A stretch of DNA of 42,559 nt from Candidatus Kaiserbacteria bacterium (lineage in GTDB: Bacteria > Patescibacteriota > Minisyncoccia > Phycocordibacterales > UBA2100). The notes under the pieces were generated by a model, which worked only from the letters and a program-made list of their open reading frames with translations, was not told the DNA's origin and did not search any database. A program made the position numbers and the translations under genes. Where the stretch lies: positions 1 through 42,559 of the forward strand of contig JACPLD010000001.1 in assembly GCA_016186765.1 (NCBI GenBank), given 5' to 3'. Of this stretch, positions 8,250-15,876 are shown in pieces (the first letter of the stretch is position 1; every line of letters starts with the position of its first letter).

Positions 8250-9159
8250 TCTAAGGAGGCGGAAACCCGGCATTTCGATGCATCCGCTCAGATTCCGAGA
8301 CGCGCCAAAGCGCGAGACTCTCCGCGTGCGCCGAAGGAGAGTACGCGCGATCCTCTTACTTGCGCTTGCAGCTTTTTTCGCACTCGCCGCGTACGGTGTG
8401 AGCGCGCTTTCATATCTGCCGCGTTTTTCCGTTGACCACATAGAGGTGAGCGGAGCAAACGACATTCGGGGGGAACTCGTGCGCGCGTACGTCGCAACGA
8501 AGCTTTGGGACGGCTCGCTCTCTTTCCTCTCGAAGAGCAACATTTTTCTCTATCCCCGGGCTGAAATAGAAACGGCGCTCAAGGAATTCTTTCCTCGTGT
8601 TGAGCGTGCAAAGATCTCGCGTCAAACGCTCCTTGGAAACGCCATCACCGTTTCGATAGAGGAGCGGAAGCCTTTCGGCAAGTGGTGCCCCTCGACTTCG
8701 CTCGGGGCAAGTCCGGAATCGTGTTATACGATGGACGGTGGGGGATTCATATTTGCGTTTGCCTCGACAACCCCCCGATTCGACACGATGTATGAATTCG
8801 AAGGCTCGCTTTCTTCCACAAGCCCTTCTCTAGGGCAGACCTACCTGCCGGGGCGATTCTCCGGAGTGCTCGCGCTTCTTGAGCGACTCGGCCAGGCGGG
8901 ATTTTCTCCGCAGAGAATTTCTGCCGAGAGCTCCCCTACGCAGGGAGGCGATCAGGATTTCTCGGTCGCGCTCGCAGAAGGTTTTCGGCTACGTGTTTCG
9001 TTCGGAGCGGACGTTGGTGCGATAGTGAAAAATCTTGAGCTCGTACTTTCGTCAGAGACGCTGCGAGGCAGGGAAGACGAGCTCGAGTACGTCGATCTGC
9101 GATTCGGCAATCGGGTGTATTACAAATTGAAAGGGGAAGAACAGCACAGTGTCGAATAG
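8227..9159 (+). CDS. ftsQ: FtsQ/DivIB-like cell division protein with POTRA domain
   Basis: Single-pass inner-membrane divisome protein. With the start at 8227 it has 310 residues: a basic cytoplasmic tail, one membrane segment (about 41-62) and a POTRA domain (about 68-138, FSVDHIEVSGAND...ISRQTLLGNAITVSIEERKPFGKWC), followed by a beta domain ending near the C-terminus. It lacks easily scored catalytic motifs, so the call rests on architecture. The start is uncertain: ATG 8227 overlaps serS by 23 nt; ATG 8278 is the alternative, with AAGGAGG (8253-8259) too far upstream for either. A family A repeat at 8687-8708 adds the peptide CPSTSLGASP between two cysteines of the extracytoplasmic domain. 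Confidence 0.82.
   Translation: MRSGRIVDLRRRKPGISMHPLRFRDAPKRETLRVRRRRVRAILLLALAAFFALAAYGVSALSYLPRFSVDHIEVSGANDIRGELVRAYVATKLWDGSLSFLSKSNIFLYPRAEIETALKEFFPRVERAKISRQTLLGNAITVSIEERKPFGKWCPSTSLGASPESCYTMDGGGFIFAFASTTPRFDTMYEFEGSLSSTSPSLGQTYLPGRFSGVLALLERLGQAGFSPQRISAESSPTQGGDQDFSVALAEGFRLRVSFGADVGAIVKNLELVLSSETLRGREDELEYVDLRFGNRVYYKLKGEEQHSVE
8687..8708 (+). repeat. family A palindromic repeat inside ftsQ
   Basis: GCCCC and GGGGC arms flank TCGACTTCGCTC. It is read in frame as CPSTSLGA, giving the same S-T-S tripeptide phase as the copies in topA and the redoxin. It lies just after KPFGKWC in a loop-like segment. Confidence 0.65.
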
Positions 9160-9165
9160 AAAAGA

Positions 9166-9191
9166 GGGGGCAGGCCAACGCGGCCGCCCCC
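9166..9191. terminator. bidirectional intrinsic terminator between ftsQ and the 9200 gene
   Basis: GGGGGC-A-GGCC, loop AACGC, GGCC-GCCCCC: a 10-bp GC stem with one bulged A. It is followed by TTCTTCGTT on the plus strand and by CTCTTTTCTATT on the minus strand, so it can serve both convergent genes. Confidence 0.88.
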
Positions 9192-9199
9192 TTCTTCGT

Positions 9200-9400
9200 T
9201 CATGTCTTGACGACCTCCTCGGAGGTCAGACCGAGCACTTGCTCGGCTCTCGCCCGGACTTGAGGAGAAACCTGCTCCTTGCGCTCCCGAAGGATCGCTG
9301 CAATTTGCTCGTTCGCTCCCTCGCAATAAGGTTGAAACGCGATCAGAAGCATCAGCGCTCCATCAGCCGGAATCAAGACTTTCCCGTTTTTCCCCACCAC
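9200..9400 (-). CDS. small helical protein of unknown function
   Basis: 66-residue protein starting with GTG at 9400. Support is unusually complete: TTGACA-17-TATGAT promoter at 9475-9447, Shine-Dalgarno AGGAGG (9412-9407) 6 nt before the GTG, and the terminator at 9166-9191 just after the stop. The N-terminus is GKNGKVLIPADGALMLLIAF; the rest is predicted helical and charged (ILRERKEQVSPQVRARAEQVLGL). A second GTG directly follows the first. No family is recognised and no signal peptide is evident. It stands alone, opposite ftsQ and dnaX. Confidence 0.75.
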   Translation of the reverse strand: MVGKNGKVLIPADGALMLLIAFQPYCEGANEQIAAILRERKEQVSPQVRARAEQVLGLTSEEVVKT

Positions 9401-9446
9401 CTGGGTCCTCCTCTAGAGTACGGAGACGGAAATTACCTCCATTGAA

Positions 9447-9475
9447 ATCATACCTTGCGCTCACCGAAGTGTCAA
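9447..9475 (-). promoter_or_regulatory. promoter of the 9200-9400 gene
   Basis: Minus strand TTGACA (9475-9470), 17-bp spacer, TATGAT (9452-9447). Near-consensus sigma70-type promoter with a leader of about 40 nt that contains the Shine-Dalgarno. Confidence 0.78.
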
Positions 9476-9510
9476 AAGTCAGTATCCGACTGTTCCTACA
9501 TGTATATATG

Positions 9511-9516
9511 TATAAT
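9511..9516 (+). promoter_or_regulatory. dnaX -10 element
   Basis: Consensus TATAAT ends 7 nt before the dnaX ATG at 9524, placing the expected start point at the start codon. No good -35 was found. It lies 36 nt from the divergent -35 of the 9400 gene. Confidence 0.7.
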
Positions 9517-9523
9517 GCGCCGT

Positions 9524-10576
9524 ATGGCAAAAAAAGGCTCGAGCTACGCGACGCTCTATCGTAAGTATCGGCCGCAAAGCTTTACAGAAGTGCGCGGGCA
9601 GCCGCAGGTGACAGAGACGCTCGAGAAGGCGATCAAGAACAAAAAGATCGCGCATGCGTATCTCTTTTCGGGCTCGCGCGGGACGGGGAAAACCTCTGTC
9701 GCGCGCATTCTCGCCAAAGAGCTTGGTGTCTCGGAGAAAGACCTCTACGAAATAGATGCAGCCTCCAATCGTGGCATCGACGATATCAGACTTTTGCGTG
9801 AGGGCGTCTATGCAATGCCCTTCGAATCGCCGTATAAGTTTTACATCATCGACGAGGCGCACATGCTCACGAAAGATGCTTGGAACGCATTTTTAAAAAC
9901 GCTCGAGGAACCGCCCGCGCACGCCATCTTCGTCTTGGCAACCACGGAGCGCGACAAAATACCGGAGACTATTCAGTCGCGCTGCGAGATATATTCTTTC
10001 AAACAGCCGACGCGTGAGATGCTTGCCGAGATTGTCGAGGGTGTCGCGAAAAAGGAGGGATTCACACTCGAGCGCTCTGCTTCCGAACTTATCGCGCTCC
10101 TCGCCGAAGGCTCCTTTCGCGATGCGCTTGGGATTCTCCAGAAAGTGCTTGCGGTATCGGAGAATAAGAACGTTGAGGTCGCAGAGGTCGAAGCGGTAAC
10201 GGGCGCTCCGCGAGGAGAGCTCGTGCGAGCGTTGTTAGAGGGCATTGCCAAGAAGGACGCGAGCGCAGCATTGAAAGCCATACAAACCGCAGTTTCCGAG
10301 AACATGGACGCACGCACGCTTGCAAAACTTCTCATCCATCGCATGCGTGTCGTGCTCTTGATGCGCTATGCACCAGATCTTGGTGATTCACTCGCGCGAG
10401 AGCTCAGCGATTCCGACGTGGCGCTCGCCCGCTCGCTCGTCAAAGAATCCGGCGTCAACTCAGATACTCTGCGCGCGCTCCTCGCAGCATACGGGACGAT
10501 GGCCTATGCCGCGCTGCCGCACTTGCCGCTCGAGCTTGCGATAGTTGAGATTTGCAGCTCTAAGGGATCGGTATGA
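9524..10576 (+). CDS. dnaX: DNA polymerase III clamp-loader subunit gamma-like, minimal
   Basis: ATPase of the clamp loader that places the sliding clamp on DNA. The 350-residue protein has Walker A GSRGTGKT (50-57), Walker B with DEAH (110-113), NAFLKTLEEPP and sensor/arginine-finger SRC (152-154). The four-cysteine zinc module normally between Walker A and IDAASN is missing: the chain runs straight from AKELGVSEKDLY into EIDAASNRG. The tau-specific C-terminal domains are absent too. ATG 9524 (MAKKGSS) is chosen over the upstream in-frame start because TATAAT ends 7 nt before it. The stop overlaps the next gene by ATGA. Confidence 0.94.
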   Translation: MAKKGSSYATLYRKYRPQSFTEVRGQPQVTETLEKAIKNKKIAHAYLFSGSRGTGKTSVARILAKELGVSEKDLYEIDAASNRGIDDIRLLREGVYAMPFESPYKFYIIDEAHMLTKDAWNAFLKTLEEPPAHAIFVLATTERDKIPETIQSRCEIYSFKQPTREMLAEIVEGVAKKEGFTLERSASELIALLAEGSFRDALGILQKVLAVSENKNVEVAEVEAVTGAPRGELVRALLEGIAKKDASAALKAIQTAVSENMDARTLAKLLIHRMRVVLLMRYAPDLGDSLARELSDSDVALARSLVKESGVNSDTLRALLAAYGTMAYAALPHLPLELAIVEICSSKGSV

Positions 10577-11115
10577 AAGCAATTGCGGGCATCTTTGTTC
10601 TCCTCATCGTGGTGATAGGAGCGTACCTATTGTTTGGAACACGATCTCCGAGCGTCGAAGGCGCTAGATATGCTAATGCAACATATGGCATTTCGTTCGA
10701 ATATCCGAGTGCGCACGCTTTGCAGGAAAGGGAAGTTGGCGACGCTCATCGGTATCACTACTCGATAACGCTTATCGACAAAGAAGCGCTTGCTACATTG
10801 CCGCAAAACGGTGAAGGGCCTCCGACCATCAGTGTCGATATATTCCAGAATAATTTGGACCAACTCTCGATCGAGCAGTGGGTGCGCGGAACGAACTTCT
10901 CGAACTTTAAACTTTCACCGGATGGTCTGCTCGCCTCAACGACTGTCGCGGGCGTTCCCGCACTCTCCTACACGTGGGATGGTCTTTATCGCGGCGAAAG
11001 CACGGTATTTACGCACAAAGACAACGTCATCATGCTGTCCGTTACCTACCTCTCGCGCGACGACCAGATTCGCGCAGACTTCGCCCGCGTACTTTCAAGC
11101 TTGACCTTGTTCTAG
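10573..11115 (+). CDS. membrane-anchored hypothetical protein (PsbP-like fold possible)
   Basis: 180 residues, one N-terminal hydrophobic segment (about 4-22, GIFVLLIVVIGAYLLFG), then a soluble extracytoplasmic domain. The pattern Y-G-I-S-F-E-Y-P-S, a central beta-rich stretch and the terminal phrase ...ADFARVLSSLTLF resemble short PsbP-like lipoproteins common in bacteria. This is a resemblance only. It shares ATGA with the dnaX stop, so the pair is co-translated, although no functional link to replication is apparent. Confidence 0.75.
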   Translation: MKAIAGIFVLLIVVIGAYLLFGTRSPSVEGARYANATYGISFEYPSAHALQEREVGDAHRYHYSITLIDKEALATLPQNGEGPPTISVDIFQNNLDQLSIEQWVRGTNFSNFKLSPDGLLASTTVAGVPALSYTWDGLYRGESTVFTHKDNVIMLSVTYLSRDDQIRADFARVLSSLTLF

Positions 11116-11130
11116 CTGGGGGACAAGGAT
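11115..11130 (-). repeat. partial copy of the tRNA-Gln 3' end
   Basis: These 16 bases match 15 of 16 with 11233-11248, the 3' acceptor/T-arm end of the tRNA-Gln gene. Nothing else of a tRNA can be folded here. It is either a remnant of a duplicated tRNA or chance similarity. Confidence 0.4.
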
Positions 11131-11133
11131 GTC

Positions 11134-11155
11134 TGGGAAACCCACGGTTTTCCCA
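11134..11155 (+). terminator. weak hairpin after the 10573 gene
   Basis: TGGGAAA (11134-11140) pairs with TTTCCCA (11149-11155) around an 8-nt loop. The downstream tract TTCCTTCCTCC is pyrimidine-rich without a true U-run. It is 19 nt after the stop. Confidence 0.4.
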
Positions 11156-11233
11156 TTCCTTCCTCCACGGAGAACTCCCGTTCCCCGACCCCTTCCCAAT
11201 CCAAGCCCCGCAAAATTCACGGAGCTCATTTTG

Positions 11234-11304
11234 CTGGGGGACATGGATTCGAACCATGATTAACGGCTCCAAAGGCCGCTGTCCTACCGTTAGACGATCC
11301 CCCA
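11234..11304 (-). tRNA. tRNA-Gln (anticodon TTG)
   Basis: Minus strand: acceptor TGGGGGA pairs with TCCCCCA (T1-A72 as in bacterial tRNA-Gln), discriminator G. Anticodon stem GCGGC/GCCGT (one G-T pair) encloses CTTTGGA, anticodon TTG. T-arm is CATGG-TTCGAAT-CCATG. The genome reads CAA rather than CCA after the discriminator, so CCA must be added post-transcriptionally. Confidence 0.94.
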
Positions 11305-11507
11305 AACTCCCTAACGATAGCAGCAGATAGTCAAAGAATGAAGTCGCTCGTTTATCAGAGACTAAATGATAAGATTGTCTCCATGTCTGAGCGGCCACCT
11401 CAAACGGCGCGACCGCTTTATCTTTTCAAGTTCAACATGAAGAGGTTTGACATCGCGGGCTTGAAGAAAGCGTACGAGCAAGGATGAGCAGTTTCGAATT
11501 CGCGCGG
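11305..11507. other. gap upstream of the helicase promoter; one doubtful 34-aa ORF
   Basis: About 200 bp between tRNA-Gln and the helicase promoter. The only plus-strand frame with some coding look is 11383-11487 (34 residues, MSERPPQTARPLYLFK...AGLKKAYEQG); it has no Shine-Dalgarno and no good -10 at the usual distance. A minus-strand frame spanning 11362-11646 has no coding character. I see no known RNA family here. Confidence 0.3.
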
Positions 11508-11536
11508 TTGACAAGGACTTCTCTTTCTGGTACCTT
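11508..11536 (+). promoter_or_regulatory. DEAD-box helicase promoter
   Basis: Consensus TTGACA (11508-11513), 17-bp spacer, TACCTT (11531-11536). Predicted start near 11543, leaving an unusually long leader of about 135 nt for this window. Confidence 0.6.
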
Positions 11537-11542
11537 TGCATG

Positions 11543-11678
11543 GTCTGACATTCTCTATTGGTTTTTTGTCTTGGGAGATCCAAGGCCGCCGCAAAGCTTA
11601 GGCGTGAACCTATCCCGAGATCGTTCGACAATATTTTAGGGGCCAATCAGGCCCAAAGCCCGTACATCGGGCATACAT
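11543..11678 (+). promoter_or_regulatory. structured 5' leader of the DEAD-box helicase
   Basis: Contains a series of short hairpins: CTTGG-GAGAT-CCAAG (11570-11584), TAGG-CGTGAA-CCTA (11599-11612), GGGCC-AATCA-GGCCC (11640-11654) and GCCCG-TACAT-CGGGC (11658-11672). The last ends 6 nt before the ATG. No Shine-Dalgarno is present. Hairpins at the ribosome entry site suggest control of translation by RNA folding (inference), possibly by the helicase itself. Confidence 0.5.
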
Positions 11679-12938
<1,260 letters not shown>

Positions 12939-12946
12939 TTCGACGA

Positions 12947-12964
12947 TTCGATAAACTCACCGCA
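12947..12964 (+). repeat. degenerate family A repeat downstream of the helicase
   Basis: TTCGATAAACTCACCGCA differs at two positions from TTCGACAAGCTCACCGCA, the minus-strand sequence inside topA. A further AAGCTCAC follows at 12968-12975. It fills most of the 44-bp gap before the next gene. Confidence 0.55.
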
Positions 12965-12982
12965 AGCAAGCTCACTACAACT

Positions 12983-13132
12983 ATGTCGAAGAATTTCTAC
13001 AAGGACGGCAAATGGATAGACAACCCGAACGAGGTGGTAGTGGTCGTGTGCGAATGCGGCAACAAGTACATCAAAACGCGCGAGGAGCAGACTGCGTGCC
13101 TCCGCTGCTTCGTCAAAAGAAAGCATGAGTAG
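12983..13132 (+). CDS. 49-residue zinc-ribbon-like protein
   Basis: Very short gene, MSKNFYKDGKWIDNPNEV..., with two knuckles, C-E-C-G and C-L-R-C, that could hold one zinc ion, and a basic tail (FVKRKHE). Its last 8 nt overlap the next gene (ATGAGTAG), which supports both frames being real and co-translated. No Shine-Dalgarno is visible. Small zinc ribbons of this kind often act on nucleic acids or ribosomes, but I do not recognise the family. Confidence 0.7.
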   Translation: MSKNFYKDGKWIDNPNEVVVVVCECGNKYIKTREEQTACLRCFVKRKHE

Positions 13133-13406
13133 GCCTGCGCGCATTCGCGATGACGCGCCGAAGCGGGAAAAATTCGATTTCCAGAAAATGAAGGCTGCCG
13201 CCGCCAACAAGGATCCTGCTGTGCGGAAGCAGGCGTTCATCGAATATTTTGAGCGGTTCGCGGAATTTCCCTCGTACCTCTTCGACAACGAGCAAAAAAT
13301 TGATGACCGTCTCCTCGAAACAATGCAGGACCTTCTCAAGGATCCGGAGACGAGCAAGGAGATGCACAAGGGCATTACCGATCTCTTGGAGAGGCTTGCG
13401 TCCTGA
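13125..13406 (+). CDS. conserved-looking 93-residue hypothetical protein
   Basis: Hydrophilic, mostly helical protein, basic at the N-terminus (MSRPARIRDDAPKREKFDF) and acidic later (LLETMQDLLKDPETSKEMHKGI). No signal peptide, membrane segment or cysteine. It overlaps the zinc-ribbon gene by 8 nt and probably forms a two-gene unit with it downstream of the helicase. Function unknown; no homology is claimed. Confidence 0.68.
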   Translation: MSRPARIRDDAPKREKFDFQKMKAAAANKDPAVRKQAFIEYFERFAEFPSYLFDNEQKIDDRLLETMQDLLKDPETSKEMHKGITDLLERLAS

Positions 13407-13427
13407 AATCTCCGGTATATTTATCCT

Positions 13428-13541
13428 ATGACAAAACGTGCGAGTGTCGACATCAGGAGAAAGAAATCGCGTTCAAAGAAGACAGCGAAGCGCTTGGCGG
13501 CCAAGAAGGCCATGCTTGAGGCCAAGGGCTACAAGTGGTAA
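13428..13541 (+). CDS. 37-residue highly basic protein
   Basis: MTKRASVDIRRKKSRSKK... continuing with AKRLAAKKAMLEAKGYKW: about 40 percent Lys plus Arg. TATATT (13416-13421) ends 6 nt before the ATG, the same spacing as at many genes here, which supports independent leaderless expression. Such a tiny, strongly basic product suggests RNA, ribosome or DNA binding (inference). It could be a lineage-specific ribosome-associated peptide; it does not match a ribosomal protein I recognise. Confidence 0.6.
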   Translation: MTKRASVDIRRKKSRSKKTAKRLAAKKAMLEAKGYKW

Positions 13542-13601
13542 GCGGTGCTGGAAACGGCCGACGCTACGACGATGCTGGGAACACAGGCTGATAATCAGAT
13601 T

Positions 13602-13627
13602 GCTCTGTCGATTGTAGACGATAGAGC
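13602..13627. terminator. possible hairpin before the hydrolase gene
   Basis: GCTCTGTCG (13602-13610) pairs with CGATAGAGC (13619-13627) with one G-T pair and an 8-nt loop. No U-run follows, so termination is uncertain; it could also be an operator, since it lies just ahead of the -10 at 13640. Confidence 0.3.
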
Positions 13628-13651
13628 ACACCAGTTTGCTACACTTTCAGA

Positions 13652-14509
13652 ATGGCAGTGTCGCAGCTATTCATCTATTTCCTTTTTTTCTCTGCGGGAT
13701 TTGTTCTGGTGTCGCTCTGGAGTTTTTGGCTTTCGGTCCGGCCGCCGCAGATAACGCTGGGATTTACGCCGGATGAGTTCGGTCTTTCTGCCGAGGATGT
13801 GGTGCTCACGGCTGACGACGGCGCGAAGCTCGCAGCGTGGTTTATTGGAGAAGGAGCGGGAGAGAGCAAACGTGCAATCATACTTCTGCATGGCTACCCG
13901 GCGGAGAAATCTGACATGCTCAGTGTGGCTCGCGCGCTTCACCCCGAGTTCGCCGTCCTTCTCATGGATTTGCGCTCGTTCGGAGAGAGCGAGGGCGCCT
14001 ACACGACGCTGGGACTTAAGGAGTCTCGCGATGTCGCCAAGGCACTCGATTTTCTTACCGAGAGAGGTTACGGGCATATCGGGATATTTGGCTTCTCGCT
14101 TGGCGGCTCAACGGCGCTCCTCGCGGCGGCAGAGGATTCGCGTCCTCTCGCAGTCGCGAGCTATGGGGCGTTCGCCGATCTGCGGATGCTTGGTCACGAG
14201 ACATACCGCTCTCTTCTGGTTCTTAAGTATCCATTGGTGGCTCTCATGGAGCTGTGGGCGCGCCTCCTCTTTGGCGAATGGGCAGACCCCGCGGCGCCCG
14301 TCGGCGCCGCAGAGCGGCTCACGATCCCCGTTCTCATCATTCACAACAGGGAGGACGAGCAAATATCGTTCACCCATGCGGAGCGTCTCCGCGAAGCGCT
14401 CTCGAATAACGAAGCGGCCGAGTTCTACGATGTAAAAGAAGGGCGGCACGGAGTGCTCCCTGCCGATTTTGAGCAGCGGGTGAAAGCGTTCTTTGTGAAG
14501 TCGCTCTGA
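13652..14509 (+). CDS. membrane-anchored alpha/beta hydrolase
   Basis: Serine hydrolase of unknown substrate. One N-terminal membrane segment (about 5-26) precedes an alpha/beta-hydrolase domain. Landmarks are the oxyanion-side HGYPAEKSDM, LMDLRSFGESEG, nucleophile elbow GFSLGG, acid candidate in HNREDEQI and the terminal histidine in EGRHGVLP, so the catalytic triad looks complete. 285 residues. TACACT (13640-13645) ends 6 nt before the ATG. Similar proteins are annotated as dienelactone hydrolase- or BAAT-like; esterase or peptidase activity is equally possible. Confidence 0.88.
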   Translation: MAVSQLFIYFLFFSAGFVLVSLWSFWLSVRPPQITLGFTPDEFGLSAEDVVLTADDGAKLAAWFIGEGAGESKRAIILLHGYPAEKSDMLSVARALHPEFAVLLMDLRSFGESEGAYTTLGLKESRDVAKALDFLTERGYGHIGIFGFSLGGSTALLAAAEDSRPLAVASYGAFADLRMLGHETYRSLLVLKYPLVALMELWARLLFGEWADPAAPVGAAERLTIPVLIIHNREDEQISFTHAERLREALSNNEAAEFYDVKEGRHGVLPADFEQRVKAFFVKSL

Positions 14510-14558
14510 ATGTTCATGCGACTCAGCATTTTGTATACTGCGGTATTATTCTCATTGA

Positions 14559-14936
14559 ATGCATATGATCGCACACACGACGCTTCCAGTTTCTGATTAT
14601 AAAAGATCTAAGCAATTTTACGTCAGCGCGCTCGAGCCGCTCGGGTACACGAACAACATGGAGTATGGCGAGGCAGCCGGCTTCAACGACGGCAAGAATA
14701 CCGACTTTTGGATTTCGGGGCAAAAGAAAGTTGTTCCGACGCATATTGCGTTTGAAGCGAAAAGCAAGGACGAAGTGGAGCATTTCTTTAAGGCGGCGCT
14801 TGCTGCGGGCGCAAAGGATAATGGCGCGCCTGGATATCGCAGGGACTACTGGCCGGGATACTACGCAGCGTTCGTTCGAGACGTCGATGGTCACAACATC
14901 GAAGCGGTCTGGTATGATTACAGTCAGGCGAAGTAG
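14559..14936 (+). CDS. VOC (glyoxalase/bleomycin-resistance) family protein
   Basis: 125-residue single-module vicinal oxygen chelate protein. The start MHMIAHTTLPVSDYKRSKQFY and the end ...AAFVRDVDGHNIEAVWYD are the two halves of the family signature, with possible metal ligands H6 in the first half and Glu in HNIEAVW. TATTAT lies 9 nt before the ATG. Substrate unknown; glyoxalase, dioxygenase and antibiotic-binding activities all occur in this fold. Confidence 0.88.
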   Translation: MHMIAHTTLPVSDYKRSKQFYVSALEPLGYTNNMEYGEAAGFNDGKNTDFWISGQKKVVPTHIAFEAKSKDEVEHFFKAALAAGAKDNGAPGYRRDYWPGYYAAFVRDVDGHNIEAVWYDYSQAK

Positions 14937-14970
14937 AAGGACGAGAAAGAAGATTTGATACACTGTAACA

Positions 14971-15147
14971 ATGGCAAAGACAGAGTCGCGGGTACAGCTA
15001 AGAGAAAGTGATCCGGCCCCAGCATTTGAGCTACAGGGCACGCGGGCAGACACTCTGAATTTCAGCGTCAACAAATTGACGCCCGAGGAGCTTGAGCTCA
15101 CCTACATGGATCGTGGCGGAGTCCTTCGATTCACGAAAGTCCAGTAA
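14971..15147 (+). CDS. 58-residue hypothetical protein
   Basis: MAKTESRVQLRESDPAPAFE... ending YMDRGGVLRFTKVQ. TACACT (14959-14964) ends 6 nt before the ATG, matching the local leaderless pattern. The stretch DPAPAFELQGT resembles the opening of AhpC/TSA redoxins, but no catalytic cysteine follows, so it may be a decayed redoxin start or a coincidental match. No Shine-Dalgarno. Confidence 0.5.
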   Translation: MAKTESRVQLRESDPAPAFELQGTRADTLNFSVNKLTPEELELTYMDRGGVLRFTKVQ

Positions 15148-15173
15148 TTGTAGACTCGATACGAGTTTTGTTG

Positions 15174-15179
15174 TATAGT
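15174..15179 (+). promoter_or_regulatory. -10 element of the 15232 gene
   Basis: TATAGT, with the expected start near 15186 and a leader of about 46 nt that contains Shine-Dalgarno AAGGAGG (15220-15226). No strong -35 at 17 bp. The leader repeats TTAGGCGCGA / TAGGCGCTTA. Confidence 0.5.
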
Positions 15180-15231
15180 GCAGGTCGGCCTTAGGCGCGA
15201 TAGGCGCTTAAGTGCGAAGAAGGAGGATGCC

Positions 15232-15786
15232 ATGAAAAGCCTTTTGTTTCGCTGCGTCGTTGCAGCGATTGCGCTCACATGCGTGGGCGCACCCTACAGT
15301 GCTCGCGCAGGAGACCCGGTAGAAGTCTACCGGCAAGGCGAGCAGCTCGATTTCGGTCTGGCCGAGAAGCGTTTTGCCTGCCGCAACTTCCAGCTTGTCA
15401 CCGACTTCGTCACGTCCGTCCGCGACAAGTTTGGTGGTGACAAGGGCCTCGAAATGCTTTGGAGCCCGGTCCAGCGTGTCTCAAATGACGGCACGCTTGT
15501 GCTTAGTCCCGAACTCGAAGCGAAGCTGCCAGACCTGGCTGAGGCGGTGCATAATTTTTGCATCACGGCGCCGCCAAAAGTTATCGTTCTGGGAGCGTTC
15601 GACTACATCAAAGTCGGCAAGACCGATGAGGCAGTCGTAACGTTGGTACTTGATTCCCATGGTCAAGCATGGGCTCTCTACTACCTGAACATCAGGGTTG
15701 TGACGCCGCTTCCTGGGAGTGAGGATGCCAAGCGTTACGGGGCGATACTGGATTTCCTGGCTGCCCCATCGGCTCAGGAACACTAA
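15232..15786 (+). CDS. exported protein of unknown function
   Basis: 184 residues with a Sec signal peptide (MKSLLFRCVVAAIALTCVG..., cleavage likely after ARA near residue 25). The mature part is a soluble domain with two cysteines (in FACRNF and HNFCIT) that could form a disulfide. Start chosen by Shine-Dalgarno AAGGAGG 5 nt before ATG. It forms its own unit with a -10 upstream and a strong terminator behind. CTG leucine codons look more frequent than in the surrounding CTC/CTT-preferring genes, hinting at acquisition. Family not recognised. Confidence 0.78.
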   Translation: MKSLLFRCVVAAIALTCVGAPYSARAGDPVEVYRQGEQLDFGLAEKRFACRNFQLVTDFVTSVRDKFGGDKGLEMLWSPVQRVSNDGTLVLSPELEAKLPDLAEAVHNFCITAPPKVIVLGAFDYIKVGKTDEAVVTLVLDSHGQAWALYYLNIRVVTPLPGSEDAKRYGAILDFLAAPSAQEH

Positions 15787-15802
15787 AGCATCTCTTCGAG
15801 GA

Positions 15803-15835
15803 GCCGGCGCGCAGCGCGCCGGCCCTTGTTTTTTT
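15803..15835 (+). terminator. intrinsic terminator of the 15232 gene
   Basis: Perfect 9-bp stem GCCGGCGCG (15803-15811) with CGCGCCGGC (15815-15823), loop CAG, then CCTTG and seven T. One of the strongest terminators in the window. Confidence 0.93.
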
Positions 15836-15876
15836 AAAAGTCTACCACTTATTTCGATGTGTGCGATGATGAGAAT

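Noticed and set aside
11362-11646. 94-residue minus-strand open frame upstream of the helicase
   Set aside because: Would run antisense through the helicase promoter and leader; composition is not protein-like and no start signals are present.
14971-15147. Calling the 58-residue ORF a redoxin pseudogene
   Set aside because: Only DPAPAFELQGT matches; there is no cysteine or further redoxin sequence in any frame downstream, so it is left as hypothetical.
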